Assembly: GCF_004005495.1 (NCBI RefSeq)
Contig: NZ_RZYA01000013.1
Coordinates: 124,001 to 188,000 of the forward strand
Length of the DNA: 64,000 nucleotides
Direction of reading: 5' to 3'
DNA from: Streptomyces antnestii
GTDB taxonomy: Bacteria; Actinomycetota; Actinomycetes; Streptomycetales; Streptomycetaceae
Part shown: positions 40,503 to 49,854 of the stretch, piece after piece
Layout of the letters: every line of letters starts with the position of its first letter
Position numbering within the stretch: position 1 is the stretch's first letter
The notes under the pieces: model-generated
Database searches by the model: none
What the model was told of the DNA's origin: nothing
What the model saw: only the letters and a program-made list of their open reading frames with translations
Position numbers and translations under genes: made by a program

Positions 40503-41363
40503 ATGGTGCGGCGCATCGACGTGACCGGGGCGGGCGGCGTCAGCCTCGCCGCCTGGGAGTTCGCCGACCCTCCCAAGACGGGTGAGGCCGACCGGTCCCC
40601 GGGCGTGCTGTTACTGCACGGCCTGATGGGCCGCGCCTCCCACTGGGCGGCCACCGCGCGCTGGCTCGCCGAACGCCACCGCGCCGTGGCGCTCGACCAG
40701 CGCGGCCACGGCCAGAGCCAGAAACCTCCCGAAGGCCCCTTCGACCGCGAGGCCTACGTCCAGGACGCCGAGGCCGCCCTCGTCCAGCTCGGCCTCGCGC
40801 CCGCCGTCGTCATCGGCCACTCCATGGGCGCGCTCACCGCCTGGCAGCTCGCCGCCCGCCGCCCCGACCTCGTACGCGCCGTGGTCATCTGCGACATGCG
40901 GGCCTCCGCGCTCGGGGCCGCGTCCCAGCGGGAGTGGGAGGACTGGTTCGACGCCTGGCCGCTGCCCTTCGCCACGCTCGCCGACGTACGGAAGTGGTTC
41001 GGCGAGGACGATCCCTGGGTGGAGCGGCCCACCCCCTCGCGCGGCGAGTTCTACGCCGAGGTGATGGCCGAGTCCACCGACGGCTGGCGGCCCGTGTTCG
41101 ACCACCGCCAGATGCTGGCCTCCCGCGCCACCTGGGTCTACGACGCGCACTGGGAGGAGCTGGCCCAGGTCCGCTGCCCCGCCCTCGTCGTCCGCGGCCT
41201 CGACGGCGAACTGGGCCGCGCCGAGGCCCAGGAGATGGTCCGAGTCCTGCCCCGTGGCGCGTACGCGGAGATCCCGGACGCCGGGCACCTCGTCCACTAC
41301 GACCGGCCGGACGCCTGGCGCACCGCCATCGAACCGTTCCTGGACGGCGTCCTCACGCCATAA
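40503..41363 (+). CDS. Alpha/beta hydrolase
   Basis: 286 residues from the ATG at 40503 (an in-frame GTG at 40491 is possible). Nucleophile elbow VVIGHSMGALTAWQL (about residues 102-116, Ser in GHSMG), oxyanion region LLLHGLMGRASHW (about 36-48), the acid in VVRGLDGELGRA, and catalytic His in IPDAGHLVHYDRP (about 257-269). Normal length for an esterase/lipase-like hydrolase or C-C hydrolase. Substrate unknown. Stands alone between dmdR1 and pdxH. Confidence 0.9.
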   Translation: MVRRIDVTGAGGVSLAAWEFADPPKTGEADRSPGVLLLHGLMGRASHWAATARWLAERHRAVALDQRGHGQSQKPPEGPFDREAYVQDAEAALVQLGLAPAVVIGHSMGALTAWQLAARRPDLVRAVVICDMRASALGAASQREWEDWFDAWPLPFATLADVRKWFGEDDPWVERPTPSRGEFYAEVMAESTDGWRPVFDHRQMLASRATWVYDAHWEELAQVRCPALVVRGLDGELGRAEAQEMVRVLPRGAYAEIPDAGHLVHYDRPDAWRTAIEPFLDGVLTP

Positions 41364-41399
41364 GCCGTACGCGGCTCACACGCAATAGCCGTACGCGGC

Positions 41400-42080
41400 T
41401 CAGGGGGCCAGGCGCTCCACGTGCCAGGTGCCGGGCTCCTCGTGGACGTAGCGCAGCCGGTCGTGGAGGCGGTTCTCGCGGCCCTGCCAGAACTCGACCG
41501 TGCGCGGGGTGACGCGGAAGCCGCCCCAGTGGTCGGGGACGGGGACGCTCTCGCCCTCCGGATAGCGCGCCGCGAGATCGGCGTACGCGGCGTCGAGCTC
41601 GGCCCGCGCCGCGAGGACCCGCGACTGGGGGCTCGCCCACGCGCCGAGCTGGGAGCCGCGCGGGCGCGAGCGGAAGTACGCGGCCGTCTCGGCGCGGCTC
41701 GTGTGGGCGGCGGTGCCCGTGACGATGACCTGGCGGGCCATGGGATGCCAGGGGAAGAGCAGCGCGATCTCGTGGTTCGCCGCCAGGTCGTGGGCCTTGC
41801 GGGAGCCGTAGTTCGTGTAGAAGACGAAGCCCCGGTCGTCGTACCCCTTGAGCAGCACCGTGCGGGAGCTGGGGCGGCCGGCCCCGTCCACCGTGGAGAC
41901 GACCATCGCGTTCGGCTCGTACAGCACACCGCTCGCCCGGGTGGCCTCCTTGAACCACCGCCCGAACAGCGCCATGGGATGCGCGGGGACGTCCTCTTCC
42001 AGGAGTCCCTCACCCGGAGGGCGGTACTGCTCACGCATCGCTGCGGGGTCCGGGGGCACGTGGTGGTCGTGGTCGCTCAC
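41400..42080 (-). CDS. pdxH: Pyridoxamine 5'-phosphate oxidase
   Basis: 226 residues from the GTG at 42080; a much longer frame upstream is shadow sequence. True PdxH hallmarks: start MREQYRPPGEGLLEEDVPAHPMALFGRWF (in order), MVVSTVDGAGRPSSRTVLLKGYDDRGFVFYTNYGSRKAHDL (FMN contacts in SRTVLLK and SRKAHDL), PQSRV, and the C-terminal FWQGRENRLHDRLRY. Oxidises PNP and PMP to pyridoxal phosphate with FMN and O2. Divergent from citrate synthase. Confidence 0.96.
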   Translation of the reverse strand: MSDHDHHVPPDPAAMREQYRPPGEGLLEEDVPAHPMALFGRWFKEATRASGVLYEPNAMVVSTVDGAGRPSSRTVLLKGYDDRGFVFYTNYGSRKAHDLAANHEIALLFPWHPMARQVIVTGTAAHTSRAETAAYFRSRPRGSQLGAWASPQSRVLAARAELDAAYADLAARYPEGESVPVPDHWGGFRVTPRTVEFWQGRENRLHDRLRYVHEEPGTWHVERLAP

Positions 42081-42285
42081 GCCGTCATCCTGCCGTATGC
42101 CCCGGGGCGGTCCGCGGTGTGGAGTGCGCCACCGCGTGGCACTGAGTGCCGCGAACCCTCCCCAAGGGTGGCACCAAGGGATATCGTCGGCGGTCCCGCC
42201 GCCCCTTCGGTTGGGTGACCGACCACCGAACGGGGAATCACGGGGGTGACCGACCCCGACCGCGAGCATCAAGAGGAGCCGCCTG

Positions 42286-43398
42286 ATGTCCGACTTCGAC
42301 CCCGGCTTTGTACCCGGCCTCGAGGGAGTGGTCGCGTTCGAGACGGAGATCGCCGAACCTGACAAGGAGGGCGGCGCTCTGCGGTACCGGGGCGTCGACA
42401 TCGAGGATCTGGTCGGCCATGTCTCGTTCGGCAACGTGTGGGGCCTGCTCGTCGACGGAGCCTTCAACCCCGGCCTGCCGCCCGCCGAGCCGTTCCCCAT
42501 CCCCGTCCACTCCGGCGACATCCGCGTCGACGTGCAGTCCGCGCTCGCCATGCTCGCGCCCGTGTGGGGCCTGAAACCGCTGCTCGACATCGACGCGGCG
42601 CAGGCCCGCGACGACCTCGCCCGCGCCGCCGTCATGGCCCTCTCGTACGTCGCCCAGTCCGCCCGCGGGCAGGCCCGGCCGATGGTCCCGCAGAGCGAGA
42701 TCGACAAGGCGGGCACCGTCGTCGAACGGTTCATGCGGCGCTGGCGCGGCGAGCCCGACCCCAAGCATGTCGCCGCCGTCGACGCGTACTGGACGAGCGC
42801 CGCCGAGCACGGCATGAACGCGTCCACGTTCACGGCCCGCGTCATCGCCTCCACCGGCGCCGATGTGGCCGCCGCCCTGTCGGGTGCCGTCGGCGCCATG
42901 TCGGGCCCCCTGCACGGCGGTGCGCCCTCCCGTGTCCTCGGCATGATCGAGGAGATCGAGCGCACGGGCGACGCGGACGCGTATGTGAAGCGGGCGCTCG
43001 ACAAGGGTGAGCGCCTGATGGGCTTCGGGCACCGTGTGTACCGGGCCGAGGACCCGCGCGCCCGCGTCCTGCGGCGCACCGCCCGTGAGCTGGGCGCGCC
43101 GCGCTTCGAGGTCGCGGAGGCGCTGGAGAAGGCGGCTCTCGCCGAGCTGCACGCGCGCCGGCCCGACCGGGTCCTGGCGACGAACGTCGAGTTCTGGGCG
43201 GCGATCGTCCTGGACTTCGCCGAGGTTCCGGCGAGCATGTTCACGTCGATGTTCTCGTGTGCGAGGACTGCGGGGTGGTCGGCGCACATTCTTGAGCAGA
43301 AGCGGACGGGGAGGCTGGTGCGGCCTTCGGCCCGGTATGTGGGGCCGGGCAGTCGGGCGCCTCAGTCGATCGAGGGGTACGGGGAGATCGCGGGCTGA
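42286..43398 (+). CDS. Citrate synthase family protein (type 2, small)
   Basis: 370 residues with AGGAG seven bases before the ATG. Opening GLEGVVAFETEIAEPDKEGGALRYRGVDIEDLVGHVSF is typical (RGVDI), and the C-terminal half holds SGPLHGGAPSRVL (about residues 206-218, catalytic His in PLHGGA), GFGHRVYRAEDPRA (about 246-259), and NVEFWAAIVLDFAEVP with the catalytic Asp region. Matches the second citrate/methylcitrate-type synthase of Streptomyces; whether it uses acetyl-CoA or propionyl-CoA cannot be told. Divergent from pdxH; followed by a large inverted repeat. Confidence 0.93.
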   Translation: MSDFDPGFVPGLEGVVAFETEIAEPDKEGGALRYRGVDIEDLVGHVSFGNVWGLLVDGAFNPGLPPAEPFPIPVHSGDIRVDVQSALAMLAPVWGLKPLLDIDAAQARDDLARAAVMALSYVAQSARGQARPMVPQSEIDKAGTVVERFMRRWRGEPDPKHVAAVDAYWTSAAEHGMNASTFTARVIASTGADVAAALSGAVGAMSGPLHGGAPSRVLGMIEEIERTGDADAYVKRALDKGERLMGFGHRVYRAEDPRARVLRRTARELGAPRFEVAEALEKAALAELHARRPDRVLATNVEFWAAIVLDFAEVPASMFTSMFSCARTAGWSAHILEQKRTGRLVRPSARYVGPGSRAPQSIEGYGEIAG

Positions 43399-43420
43399 GG
43401 TTTGCCTCCGGCGGTTCTCT

Positions 43421-43624
43421 CCCCAAGCCCGCCCCTTCCCGAACTGGGGCTCCGCCCCAGACCCCGCTCCTCAAACTCCCCCAGACTCCGTCCGGGGGGA
43501 CCCCCAAGGGGCTGGATTATCCAGCCCAATCAAGCCCGTCCGGCGTTTGAGGACGAGCCCGGAGGGCGATTGCGGGGGTCCAGGGGGCGGAGCCCCTTGG
43601 TTTCGGGAAGGGGCGGGCTCGGGG
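43421..43624. repeat. Large inverted repeat with GTCCGGCGTTTGAGGA element
   Basis: Left arm 43421-43466 (CCCGCCCCTTCCCGAACTGG and following) pairs with right arm 43572-43624. Between them are a perfect hairpin GGGCTGGA-TTA-TCCAGCCC (43509-43527) and the motif CCCGTCCGGCGTTTGAGGA, also present near 58979. It separates convergent citrate synthase and TetR genes and probably acts as a two-way terminator. Confidence 0.8.
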
Positions 43625-43630
43625 AAAGGT

Positions 43631-44236
43631 TCAAGCCCCCAGAGCCGACTCCACCAGCACAGTCCATTGCGCCACCACCCGCTCCCGCCGCCCCCCGTCA
43701 TCCGTCAGGAGATTCGCGAGGCCCAGGCCGCGCGCCATGTCCAGGAGGCCCTGGATCGTCTCGCGGACGCCCGGGCGTGACTCGTCCGCGTCGAGGAGTT
43801 CCACCGCGATCCGGTGAGTCTCCCGGCCGACGCGGGCCTCCAGTTCGGTGACGCGGGAGCCAAGGGCCGGCTCGTTCGACGCCGCCACCCACAGGTGGAG
43901 CGCCGCACGGAACAGCGGGCCCGTGTACAGGTCGACGAGCGCCGCGACCACCGACGCCCGGTCCTGCGCGGGCAGCGCCCGCAGCGCCGTCGACCGCTCC
44001 TCCGCCACGTACTCGACGGCCGCGGTGAACAGGTCCTCGCGGGTCGGGAAGTGGTGCTGGGCCGCGCCGCGCGAGACGCCGGCGCGTTCGGCGACGACGG
44101 ACACCGTGGAGCCTGCCCAGCCGCGTTCGGCGAGGCAGGAGACGGCCGCTTCGAGCAGGCGCCGGCGGGTGGCGCGGCTGCGGTCCTGCTTGGGGGCGCG
44201 CTCCACCCCCGTACCGGATGAGGTCACAGCACCCAT
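43631..44236 (-). CDS. TetR-family transcriptional regulator
   Basis: 201 residues from the ATG at 44236, or about 198 from the GTG at 44227 that forms a GTGA overlap with the hydratase stop. N-terminal HTH: DRSRATRRRLLEAAVSCLAERGWAGSTVSVVAERAGVSRGAAQHHFPTREDLF (in order). The rest is a variable ligand-binding helical domain. It is the last gene of the leftward Atu/Liu-like operon and is the likely acyl-CoA-responsive repressor acting at the CAAGC-GT-GCTTG site at 53682 (inference). Confidence 0.9.
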   Translation of the reverse strand: MGAVTSSGTGVERAPKQDRSRATRRRLLEAAVSCLAERGWAGSTVSVVAERAGVSRGAAQHHFPTREDLFTAAVEYVAEERSTALRALPAQDRASVVAALVDLYTGPLFRAALHLWVAASNEPALGSRVTELEARVGRETHRIAVELLDADESRPGVRETIQGLLDMARGLGLANLLTDDGGRRERVVAQWTVLVESALGA

Positions 44237-44982
44237 GCGGGATCCCGTCGTTCGAGGAAGGCCGTCATCCCTTCGCGTGCCTGCGCGGAGGAGAAGAGCC
44301 GGGCCGAGAGCGCGCTCAGGTCGGTCGCGTCCCGGTCGAAGGCCTCCAGCACCTTAGCCGTGAGCAGCCGTTTCGTCTCCGCCAGGCCCTGCGCGGAGGA
44401 CCGGCGCAGCCCGTCGAGCACCGGGGCGAGCGCCGCGTCGACGTCCGCCCCGCACACCGTGAGCAGACCGATGCGGGCCGCCTCGTACGCGTCGAAACGC
44501 TCGCCCGTGAGGTAGTAGCGGGCGACGGCCCTCGGGTCGGTGCGCGGCAGCACCGTCAGCGAGATGACGGCGGGCGCGACGCCTATGCGCACCTCGCTGA
44601 ACGCGAACGACGCGTCGCGCGAGGCGGCCGCGATGTCGCAGGCCCCGAGCAGCCCGAGCCCCCCGGCGCGGACGTGCCCGGTGATACGGGCGACGACCGG
44701 CCGGTCGAGCGTGACGATCCGCCGCAGGAGCGCGACGAGCGCCTCCGGCGGCGGCGGGTTGCGCAGGTCGGCGCCCGCGCTGAACGTGTTGCCGGTGTGG
44801 GTGAGGACGACAGCCCGTACGGAGTCGTCCTCGCCGCACCGTGTGAGCGCGTCCGTGAGCTCGCCGACGAGCCCCGCCGACAGGGCGTTGCGGTTGGCCG
44901 GGGAGTCGAGCGTGAGGGTGGTGATCCCCCGCTCGTGCGCGGAACGGACGAGGGGCAGGGGCGCGGGCTCGGCGTCACTCAC
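44224..44982 (-). CDS. Enoyl-CoA hydratase (LiuC/AtuE-like)
   Basis: 252 residues from a GTG with GGAGGA six bases upstream. Crotonase motifs: GNTFSAGADLRNP (about residues 66-78), GHVRAGGLGLLGACDIAAAS, and the active-site loop FSEVRIGVAPAVISLTVLP (about 129-147), with Glu in SEVR and Ala in APAVIS. That pattern is typical of methylglutaconyl-CoA or isohexenylglutaconyl-CoA hydratases. Followed by the TetR gene; preceded by the acyl-CoA dehydrogenase (about 24 bases). Confidence 0.9.
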   Translation of the reverse strand: MSDAEPAPLPLVRSAHERGITTLTLDSPANRNALSAGLVGELTDALTRCGEDDSVRAVVLTHTGNTFSAGADLRNPPPPEALVALLRRIVTLDRPVVARITGHVRAGGLGLLGACDIAAASRDASFAFSEVRIGVAPAVISLTVLPRTDPRAVARYYLTGERFDAYEAARIGLLTVCGADVDAALAPVLDGLRRSSAQGLAETKRLLTAKVLEAFDRDATDLSALSARLFSSAQAREGMTAFLERRDPAWVL

Positions 44983-45006
44983 CGGGTTCCTCCAAAGAGC
45001 TGGATA

Positions 45007-46194
45007 TCAGTACGACTTGGGGAGTCCCAGGGTCTGGTGGGACACGTAGTTGAGGATCATTTCCCGGCTCACGGGCGCGATGCGGGCGACCCGGGACGCC
45101 GTGATGAGGGACGCGAGGCCGAACTCGCGGGTGAGCCCGTTGCCGCCCAGCGTGTGCACCGCCTGGTCGACGGCCTTCACGCAGGCCTCGGCGGCGGCGT
45201 ACTTGGCCATGTTCGCGGCCTCCCCCGCGCCGATGTCGTCGCCCGCGTCGTACAGGTGGGCCGCCTTCTGCATCATCAGGCGGGCCGTCTCCAGCTCGAT
45301 GTGGGCCTGTGCGAGCGGGTGCGCGATGGCCTGGTGCGCGCCGATGGGCGCCTTCCAGACGCTGCGCTCCTTCGCGTACGCGACCGCCTTGCCCAGCGCG
45401 AAGCGGCCCATGCCGATCGCGAAGGCGGCCGTCATGACGCGCTCGGGGTTGAGTCCGGCGAACAGCTGGAGCAGCCCGGCGTCCTCGTCGCCGACGAGCG
45501 CCTCGGCGGGCAGCCGTACGTCGTCAAGGGTGAGCTCGAACTGCTTCTCCGGCGCCTGGAGTTCCATGTCGATCTGCCGCCGCCCGAAGCCTTCGGCGTC
45601 GCGCGGCACGATGAACAGGCACGGCTTGAGGCTGCCGGTACGGGCGTCCTCGGTGCGGCCGACGATGAGGGTGGCGTCGGCGATGTCGACGCCGGAGACG
45701 AACACCTTGCGCCCGGACAGGATCCAGTCACCGCTGTCCGGGTCGCGGCGGGCCGTGGTGGTGATGCGGTGCGAGTTGGAGCCCGCGTCGGGCTCGGTGA
45801 TCCCGAACGCCATGGTGCGGCTGCCGTCGGCGAGCCCCGGCAGCCAGGCCGCCTTCTGCTCCGGCGTACCGAAGCGCGAGATGACGGTCCCGCAGATCGC
45901 CGGCGACACCACCAGCATCAGCAGCGGCGCCCCGGACGCGCCCAACTCCTCCAGGACAAGCGAGAGTTCGTATATGCCGCCGCCTCCGCCGCCGTACTCC
46001 TCGGGCAGGTTCACGCCCAGGTAGCCCAGCTTCGCGGCCTCCGCCCACAGCTCCTCGGGGTGACCCTCCTCGCGGACGACGCGGGTCATGTAGTCACGTC
46101 CGTAGCGGCGGCCGAGCGCGGCGACCGCGGACCGCAGAGCCTGGTGCTCCTCGGATTCAAGGACGGAAGCGACGGGAGCGACGGGAGCGTTCAT
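45007..46194 (-). CDS. Acyl-CoA dehydrogenase (LiuA/AtuD-like)
   Basis: 395 residues. ATG overlaps the biotin-carboxylase stop (ATGA). Complete motifs: VNLPEEYGGGGGGIYELSLVLEELG, MAFGITEPDAGSNSHRITTTA (about residues 126-146), GRKVFVSGVDIADATLIVGR, and C-terminal ANMAKYAAAEACVKAVDQAVHTLGGNGLTREFGLASL. Oxidises a branched acyl-CoA such as isovaleryl- or citronellyl-CoA, judging from neighbours; electrons go to ETF. Substrate not proven. Confidence 0.93.
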   Translation of the reverse strand: MNAPVAPVASVLESEEHQALRSAVAALGRRYGRDYMTRVVREEGHPEELWAEAAKLGYLGVNLPEEYGGGGGGIYELSLVLEELGASGAPLLMLVVSPAICGTVISRFGTPEQKAAWLPGLADGSRTMAFGITEPDAGSNSHRITTTARRDPDSGDWILSGRKVFVSGVDIADATLIVGRTEDARTGSLKPCLFIVPRDAEGFGRRQIDMELQAPEKQFELTLDDVRLPAEALVGDEDAGLLQLFAGLNPERVMTAAFAIGMGRFALGKAVAYAKERSVWKAPIGAHQAIAHPLAQAHIELETARLMMQKAAHLYDAGDDIGAGEAANMAKYAAAEACVKAVDQAVHTLGGNGLTREFGLASLITASRVARIAPVSREMILNYVSHQTLGLPKSY

Positions 46195-48068
46195 GGCTGA
46201 TCCTCCTGTACGACGGCGAGCAGGGCGCCGACCTCGACCTGGCGGCCGGGCGCGGCGTGCAGAGCGGTGAGCGTGCCGGAGGCGGGAGCGGTGATGCGGT
46301 GCTCCATCTTCATCGCCTCCAGCCAGATGAGGGGGGCTCCAGCAGTGACCGTGACGCCTTCGGCGAGTCCTTCGGCGAGCCGGACGACGGTGCCGGGCAT
46401 GGGGGCGAGCAGGGAACCGGGTTCCTGGCGCGCGACGGGCTCGGGGAGCAGGGGCAGCGGGGTCAGGGTCACGCCGTTCACGTACACGCGCTTCCCGTGG
46501 ACGCGATCCCCGTAGACCGCGACGTCGAACTTCCGCACCACGCCGTCCACTTCGAGCACGACGAGTGACGGGGTCACCCGTACGACGCGTACGCCGTCGT
46601 CCGCCGCGAGGCCGTCGCGGGTGTGCCGGTAGCGCACCTCGTGCTCGGTCCCGTCGGGTTCGGTGCGGTAGCGCTTGGTCTGCGGCTGTGAGGAGACGTT
46701 GCGGAAGCCGCCGAAGCGGGAGCGGCCGTGGGCGGCGGCGAGGGCGGCGGCGAGTGGCGCGTACGGGTCCGGGCGGGGCGCGGTGAGCGCGGTCAGGTGC
46801 CGGTCGTAGAAGCCGGTGTCGGCGCCGCCCGCGACGAACTCCGGGTGCCGCAGGGACCGTACGAGCAGGTCACGGTTGGTGACGGGGCCGTGTACGACGG
46901 CCTTCTCCAGGGCGCCCGCGAGCTTGCGCAGGGCCTCGGCTCGGGTGGGCGCGTGCGCGACGGCCTTGGCGAGCATCGCGTCATAGTGCACGCCGATCGT
47001 GTCGCCGTCGGTGAAACCGGTGTCCAGGCGTACGGCGGCCGGGACGGACAGTCGGTGCAGGGTGCCGGTCTGCGGGGCCCAGCCGGCGGCCGGGTCCTCC
47101 GCGTACAGGCGTGCCTCGACGGCGTGGCCCCGGGCGGGCGGCGGCTCCTCGTCAAGGCGTTCCCCCTCGGCGACGCGCAGCTGCAGCGCCACGAGGTCGA
47201 CGCCGAACACGGCCTCGGTGACGGGGTGTTCGACCTGGAGGCGGGTGTTCATCTCCAGGAAGTGGGCGGTGTCTCCGGCTACGAGGAACTCGACGGTTCC
47301 GGCGCCCCGGTAGCCGGTGGCACGGGCGGCCCGGACCGCCATGTCCCGTAGAGATGCCTCCAGTTCGTGGGTCAGGCCGGGCGCCGGGGCCTCCTCGACG
47401 ACCTTCTGGTGGCGCCGCTGGAGCGAGCAGTCGCGGGTGCCGAGCGCCCACACCGTGCCGTACGCGTCGGCCATGACCTGCACCTCGACGTGCCGGCCGC
47501 CCTCGACGTACGGCTCGACGAACACCTCACCGTCCCCGAAGGCACTCAGCGCCTCGGCACCGGCGGCGGCCAACTCACTGTCCAGTTCGGCGAGTTCGCG
47601 TACGACGCGCATGCCGCGCCCGCCACCGCCCGCCGCCGCCTTCACCAGGACCGGGAGATCTCCGGCCGTGAGGTCACCGGTCTTCAGGGGCGCGATGCCC
47701 ATGAGTTCCTTGGCGCGCGTCTTGGACGCCATGGCCTCGATCGCCTCGGGCGGCGGGCCGATCCAGGTGAGACCCGCGTCGGCGACGGCCCGCGCGAAGT
47801 CCGCGTTCTCGGACAGGAACCCGTACCCGGGGTGCACCGCGTCCGCACCCGCGTCGAGGGCGGCCTTCACGACGAGGTCGGCGCGCAGATAGGTCTCGGC
47901 GGGCGTGGCCCCCGGAAGACGTACGGCGACGTCGGCCTCACGCACGTGCAGCGCGTCGGCGTCCGGCTCTGAGTACACGGCGACGGTACGTATGCCCAGG
48001 TCACGGCAGGTACGGAAGACGCGGCAGGCGATCTCGCCCCGGTTGGCGACAAGTACAGAGGTGATCAT
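46191..48068 (-). CDS. Acyl-CoA carboxylase alpha subunit (biotin carboxylase/BCCP)
   Basis: 625 residues from the ATG at 48068. Biotin carboxylase domain: ITSVLVANRGEIACRVFRTCRDLGIRTVAVYSEPD (in order), ATP-grasp AAAGGGGRGMRVVRE (about residues 146-160), FLEMNTRLQVEHPVTEAV. Linker, then a biotinyl domain with WLEAMKMEHRITAP (about 585-598), the Lys being biotinylated. Forms a carboxylase with the subunit encoded upstream. Length matches MCC/GCC-type alpha subunits. The substrate could be methylcrotonyl-, geranyl- or propionyl-CoA. Confidence 0.95.
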   Translation of the reverse strand: MITSVLVANRGEIACRVFRTCRDLGIRTVAVYSEPDADALHVREADVAVRLPGATPAETYLRADLVVKAALDAGADAVHPGYGFLSENADFARAVADAGLTWIGPPPEAIEAMASKTRAKELMGIAPLKTGDLTAGDLPVLVKAAAGGGGRGMRVVRELAELDSELAAAGAEALSAFGDGEVFVEPYVEGGRHVEVQVMADAYGTVWALGTRDCSLQRRHQKVVEEAPAPGLTHELEASLRDMAVRAARATGYRGAGTVEFLVAGDTAHFLEMNTRLQVEHPVTEAVFGVDLVALQLRVAEGERLDEEPPPARGHAVEARLYAEDPAAGWAPQTGTLHRLSVPAAVRLDTGFTDGDTIGVHYDAMLAKAVAHAPTRAEALRKLAGALEKAVVHGPVTNRDLLVRSLRHPEFVAGGADTGFYDRHLTALTAPRPDPYAPLAAALAAAHGRSRFGGFRNVSSQPQTKRYRTEPDGTEHEVRYRHTRDGLAADDGVRVVRVTPSLVVLEVDGVVRKFDVAVYGDRVHGKRVYVNGVTLTPLPLLPEPVARQEPGSLLAPMPGTVVRLAEGLAEGVTVTAGAPLIWLEAMKMEHRITAPASGTLTALHAAPGRQVEVGALLAVVQEDQP

Positions 48069-48076
48069 GTCGGGCC

Positions 48077-49675
48077 TCACATCCTGAAGATGCCGAAGCC
48101 GCCGCGGGCGCCCTCGTACGGTGCGGTGTGGATCGCGGACAGGCACAGGCCGAGGACGGTCCGGGTGTCGCGCGGGTCGATGACCCCGTCGTCGTACAGC
48201 CGCCCGGAGAGGAACATCGGCAGGGACTCGGACTCGATCTGCTGCTCCACCATCGCGCGCAGCGCCGCGTCCGCGTCGTCGTCGTACGGCTGCCCCTTGG
48301 CCGCCGCCGACTGGCGGGCCACGATCGACAGGACGCCGGCGAGCTGCTGCGGTCCCATGACGGCGGACTTGGCGCTCGGCCAGGCGAACAGGAAGCGGGG
48401 GTCGTAGGCGCGCCCGCACATGCCGTAGTGCCCGGCGCCGTACGAGGCGCCCATGAGGACGGACAGATGCGGCACGCGGGAATTGGAGACCGCGTTGATC
48501 ATCATCGCGCCGTGCTTGATGATGCCGCCCTGCTCGTACTCCTTGCCGACCATGTAGCCGGTGGTGTTGTGCAGGAAGAGGAGCGGGATGTCGCGCTGGT
48601 TGGCGAGCTGGATGAACTGGGCGGCCTTCTGCGACTCCTCGCTGAAGAGCACGCCCTGTGCGTTGGCGAGGATGCCGACGGGATAGCCGTGCAGCGAGGC
48701 CCACCCGGTGACGAGACTCGCGCCGTACAGCGGCTTGAACTCGTCGAAGTCGGAGACGTCGACGATCCGGGCGATGACCTCGCGCGGGTCGAAGGGGATT
48801 TTCAGATCACCCGGCACGATCCCGAGCAGTTCCTCCGGGTCGTACTTGGGCGGCTCCGCGACCTGCGGATCGGCGTACGCCTTTCGGTGGTTGAGGCGGG
48901 CGACGACGCGGCGGGCCTGGCGGATCGCGTCCTGCTCGTCGACGGCGAAGTGGTCGGCGAGACCGGACGTACGGGCGTGCATCTCGGCGCCGCCGAGCGA
49001 CTCGTCGTCGCTCTCCTCGCCGGTCGCCATCTTCACGAGCGGCGGCCCGCCGAGAAACACCTTCGCGCGCTCCTTGACCATGATCACGTGGTCGGACATG
49101 CCGGGGACGTAGGCGCCGCCGGCCGTGGAGTTGCCGAAGACGACGGCGATCGTGGGGATCCCGGCGGCCGACAGGCGCGTGATGTCGCGGAAGATGGCGC
49201 CGCCCGGGATGAAGATCTCCTTCTGGGAGGGCAGGTCGGCGCCGCCGGACTCGACGAGCGAGATGCACGGCAGCTGGTTCGCGTACGCGATCTCGTTCGC
49301 CCGCAGCGCCTTCTTCAGGGACCACGGATTACTGGCGCCACCGCGCACCGTCGGGTCGTTCGCGGTGATCAGACACTCCACGCCCTCCACGACACCGATC
49401 CCGGTGACGAGCGAGGCGCCGACGGTGTAGTCGCTGCCCCACGCGGCGAGCGGGGAGAGTTCGAGGAAAGGGGTGTCGGGGTCGAGCAGCAGCTCGATCC
49501 GCTCGCGGGCGAGCAACTTGCCGCGCTTGCGGTGCCGTTGGACGTACTTCTCGCCGCCGCCCGCGAGCGCCTTGGCGTGCTCGGCGTCCAGGTCGTCGAG
49601 CTTGGCGAGCATGGCCTCCCGATGGGCGGCGAAGTCGGCGCCCCCGACGTCGAGTGCCGAGGCGAGAACGGTCAC
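48077..49675 (-). CDS. Acyl-CoA carboxylase beta (carboxyltransferase) subunit
   Basis: 532 residues from a GTG; GGAGGG six bases upstream. N-lobe: KYVQRHRKRGKLLARERIELLLDPDTPFLELSPLAAWG, YQLPCISLVESGGADLPSQKEIF, and the oxyanion GGG-type AGGAYVPGMSDHVIMVK (about residues 195-211). C-lobe: PLLFLHNTTGYMVGKEYEQGGIIKHGAMMINAV and GASYGAGHYGMCGRAYDPRFLFAWP. The NTTGYMVG segment is typical of MCC/GCC beta subunits rather than propionyl-CoA carboxylases. A lone tnpB element lies directly upstream; the ribosome site is intact. Confidence 0.95.
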   Translation of the reverse strand: MTVLASALDVGGADFAAHREAMLAKLDDLDAEHAKALAGGGEKYVQRHRKRGKLLARERIELLLDPDTPFLELSPLAAWGSDYTVGASLVTGIGVVEGVECLITANDPTVRGGASNPWSLKKALRANEIAYANQLPCISLVESGGADLPSQKEIFIPGGAIFRDITRLSAAGIPTIAVVFGNSTAGGAYVPGMSDHVIMVKERAKVFLGGPPLVKMATGEESDDESLGGAEMHARTSGLADHFAVDEQDAIRQARRVVARLNHRKAYADPQVAEPPKYDPEELLGIVPGDLKIPFDPREVIARIVDVSDFDEFKPLYGASLVTGWASLHGYPVGILANAQGVLFSEESQKAAQFIQLANQRDIPLLFLHNTTGYMVGKEYEQGGIIKHGAMMINAVSNSRVPHLSVLMGASYGAGHYGMCGRAYDPRFLFAWPSAKSAVMGPQQLAGVLSIVARQSAAAKGQPYDDDADAALRAMVEQQIESESLPMFLSGRLYDDGVIDPRDTRTVLGLCLSAIHTAPYEGARGGFGIFRM

Positions 49676-49854
49676 CGGTTCCCTCCGAGGACGCCCCGAC
49701 CTCCAGGCCGGGAAGGAATTGGAATCCTGCGGGGCAGGACAGGGAAAGCTGAACTGCTGTCAGGGCGGTTCGCTGTCCGCCCATCTGTTCGGTGATTCGA
49801 CCCACAGCTTGCAGGGGCTCTCAACTGTCGTACCTCCCGGCTAGGTTGGCGTTC

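Noticed and set aside
40112..40585. 157-codon frame with GPVHAGPVHPGPV repeats
   Set aside because: The repetition comes from the 15-bp DNA repeat, and the frame crosses a strong terminator and the hydrolase start.
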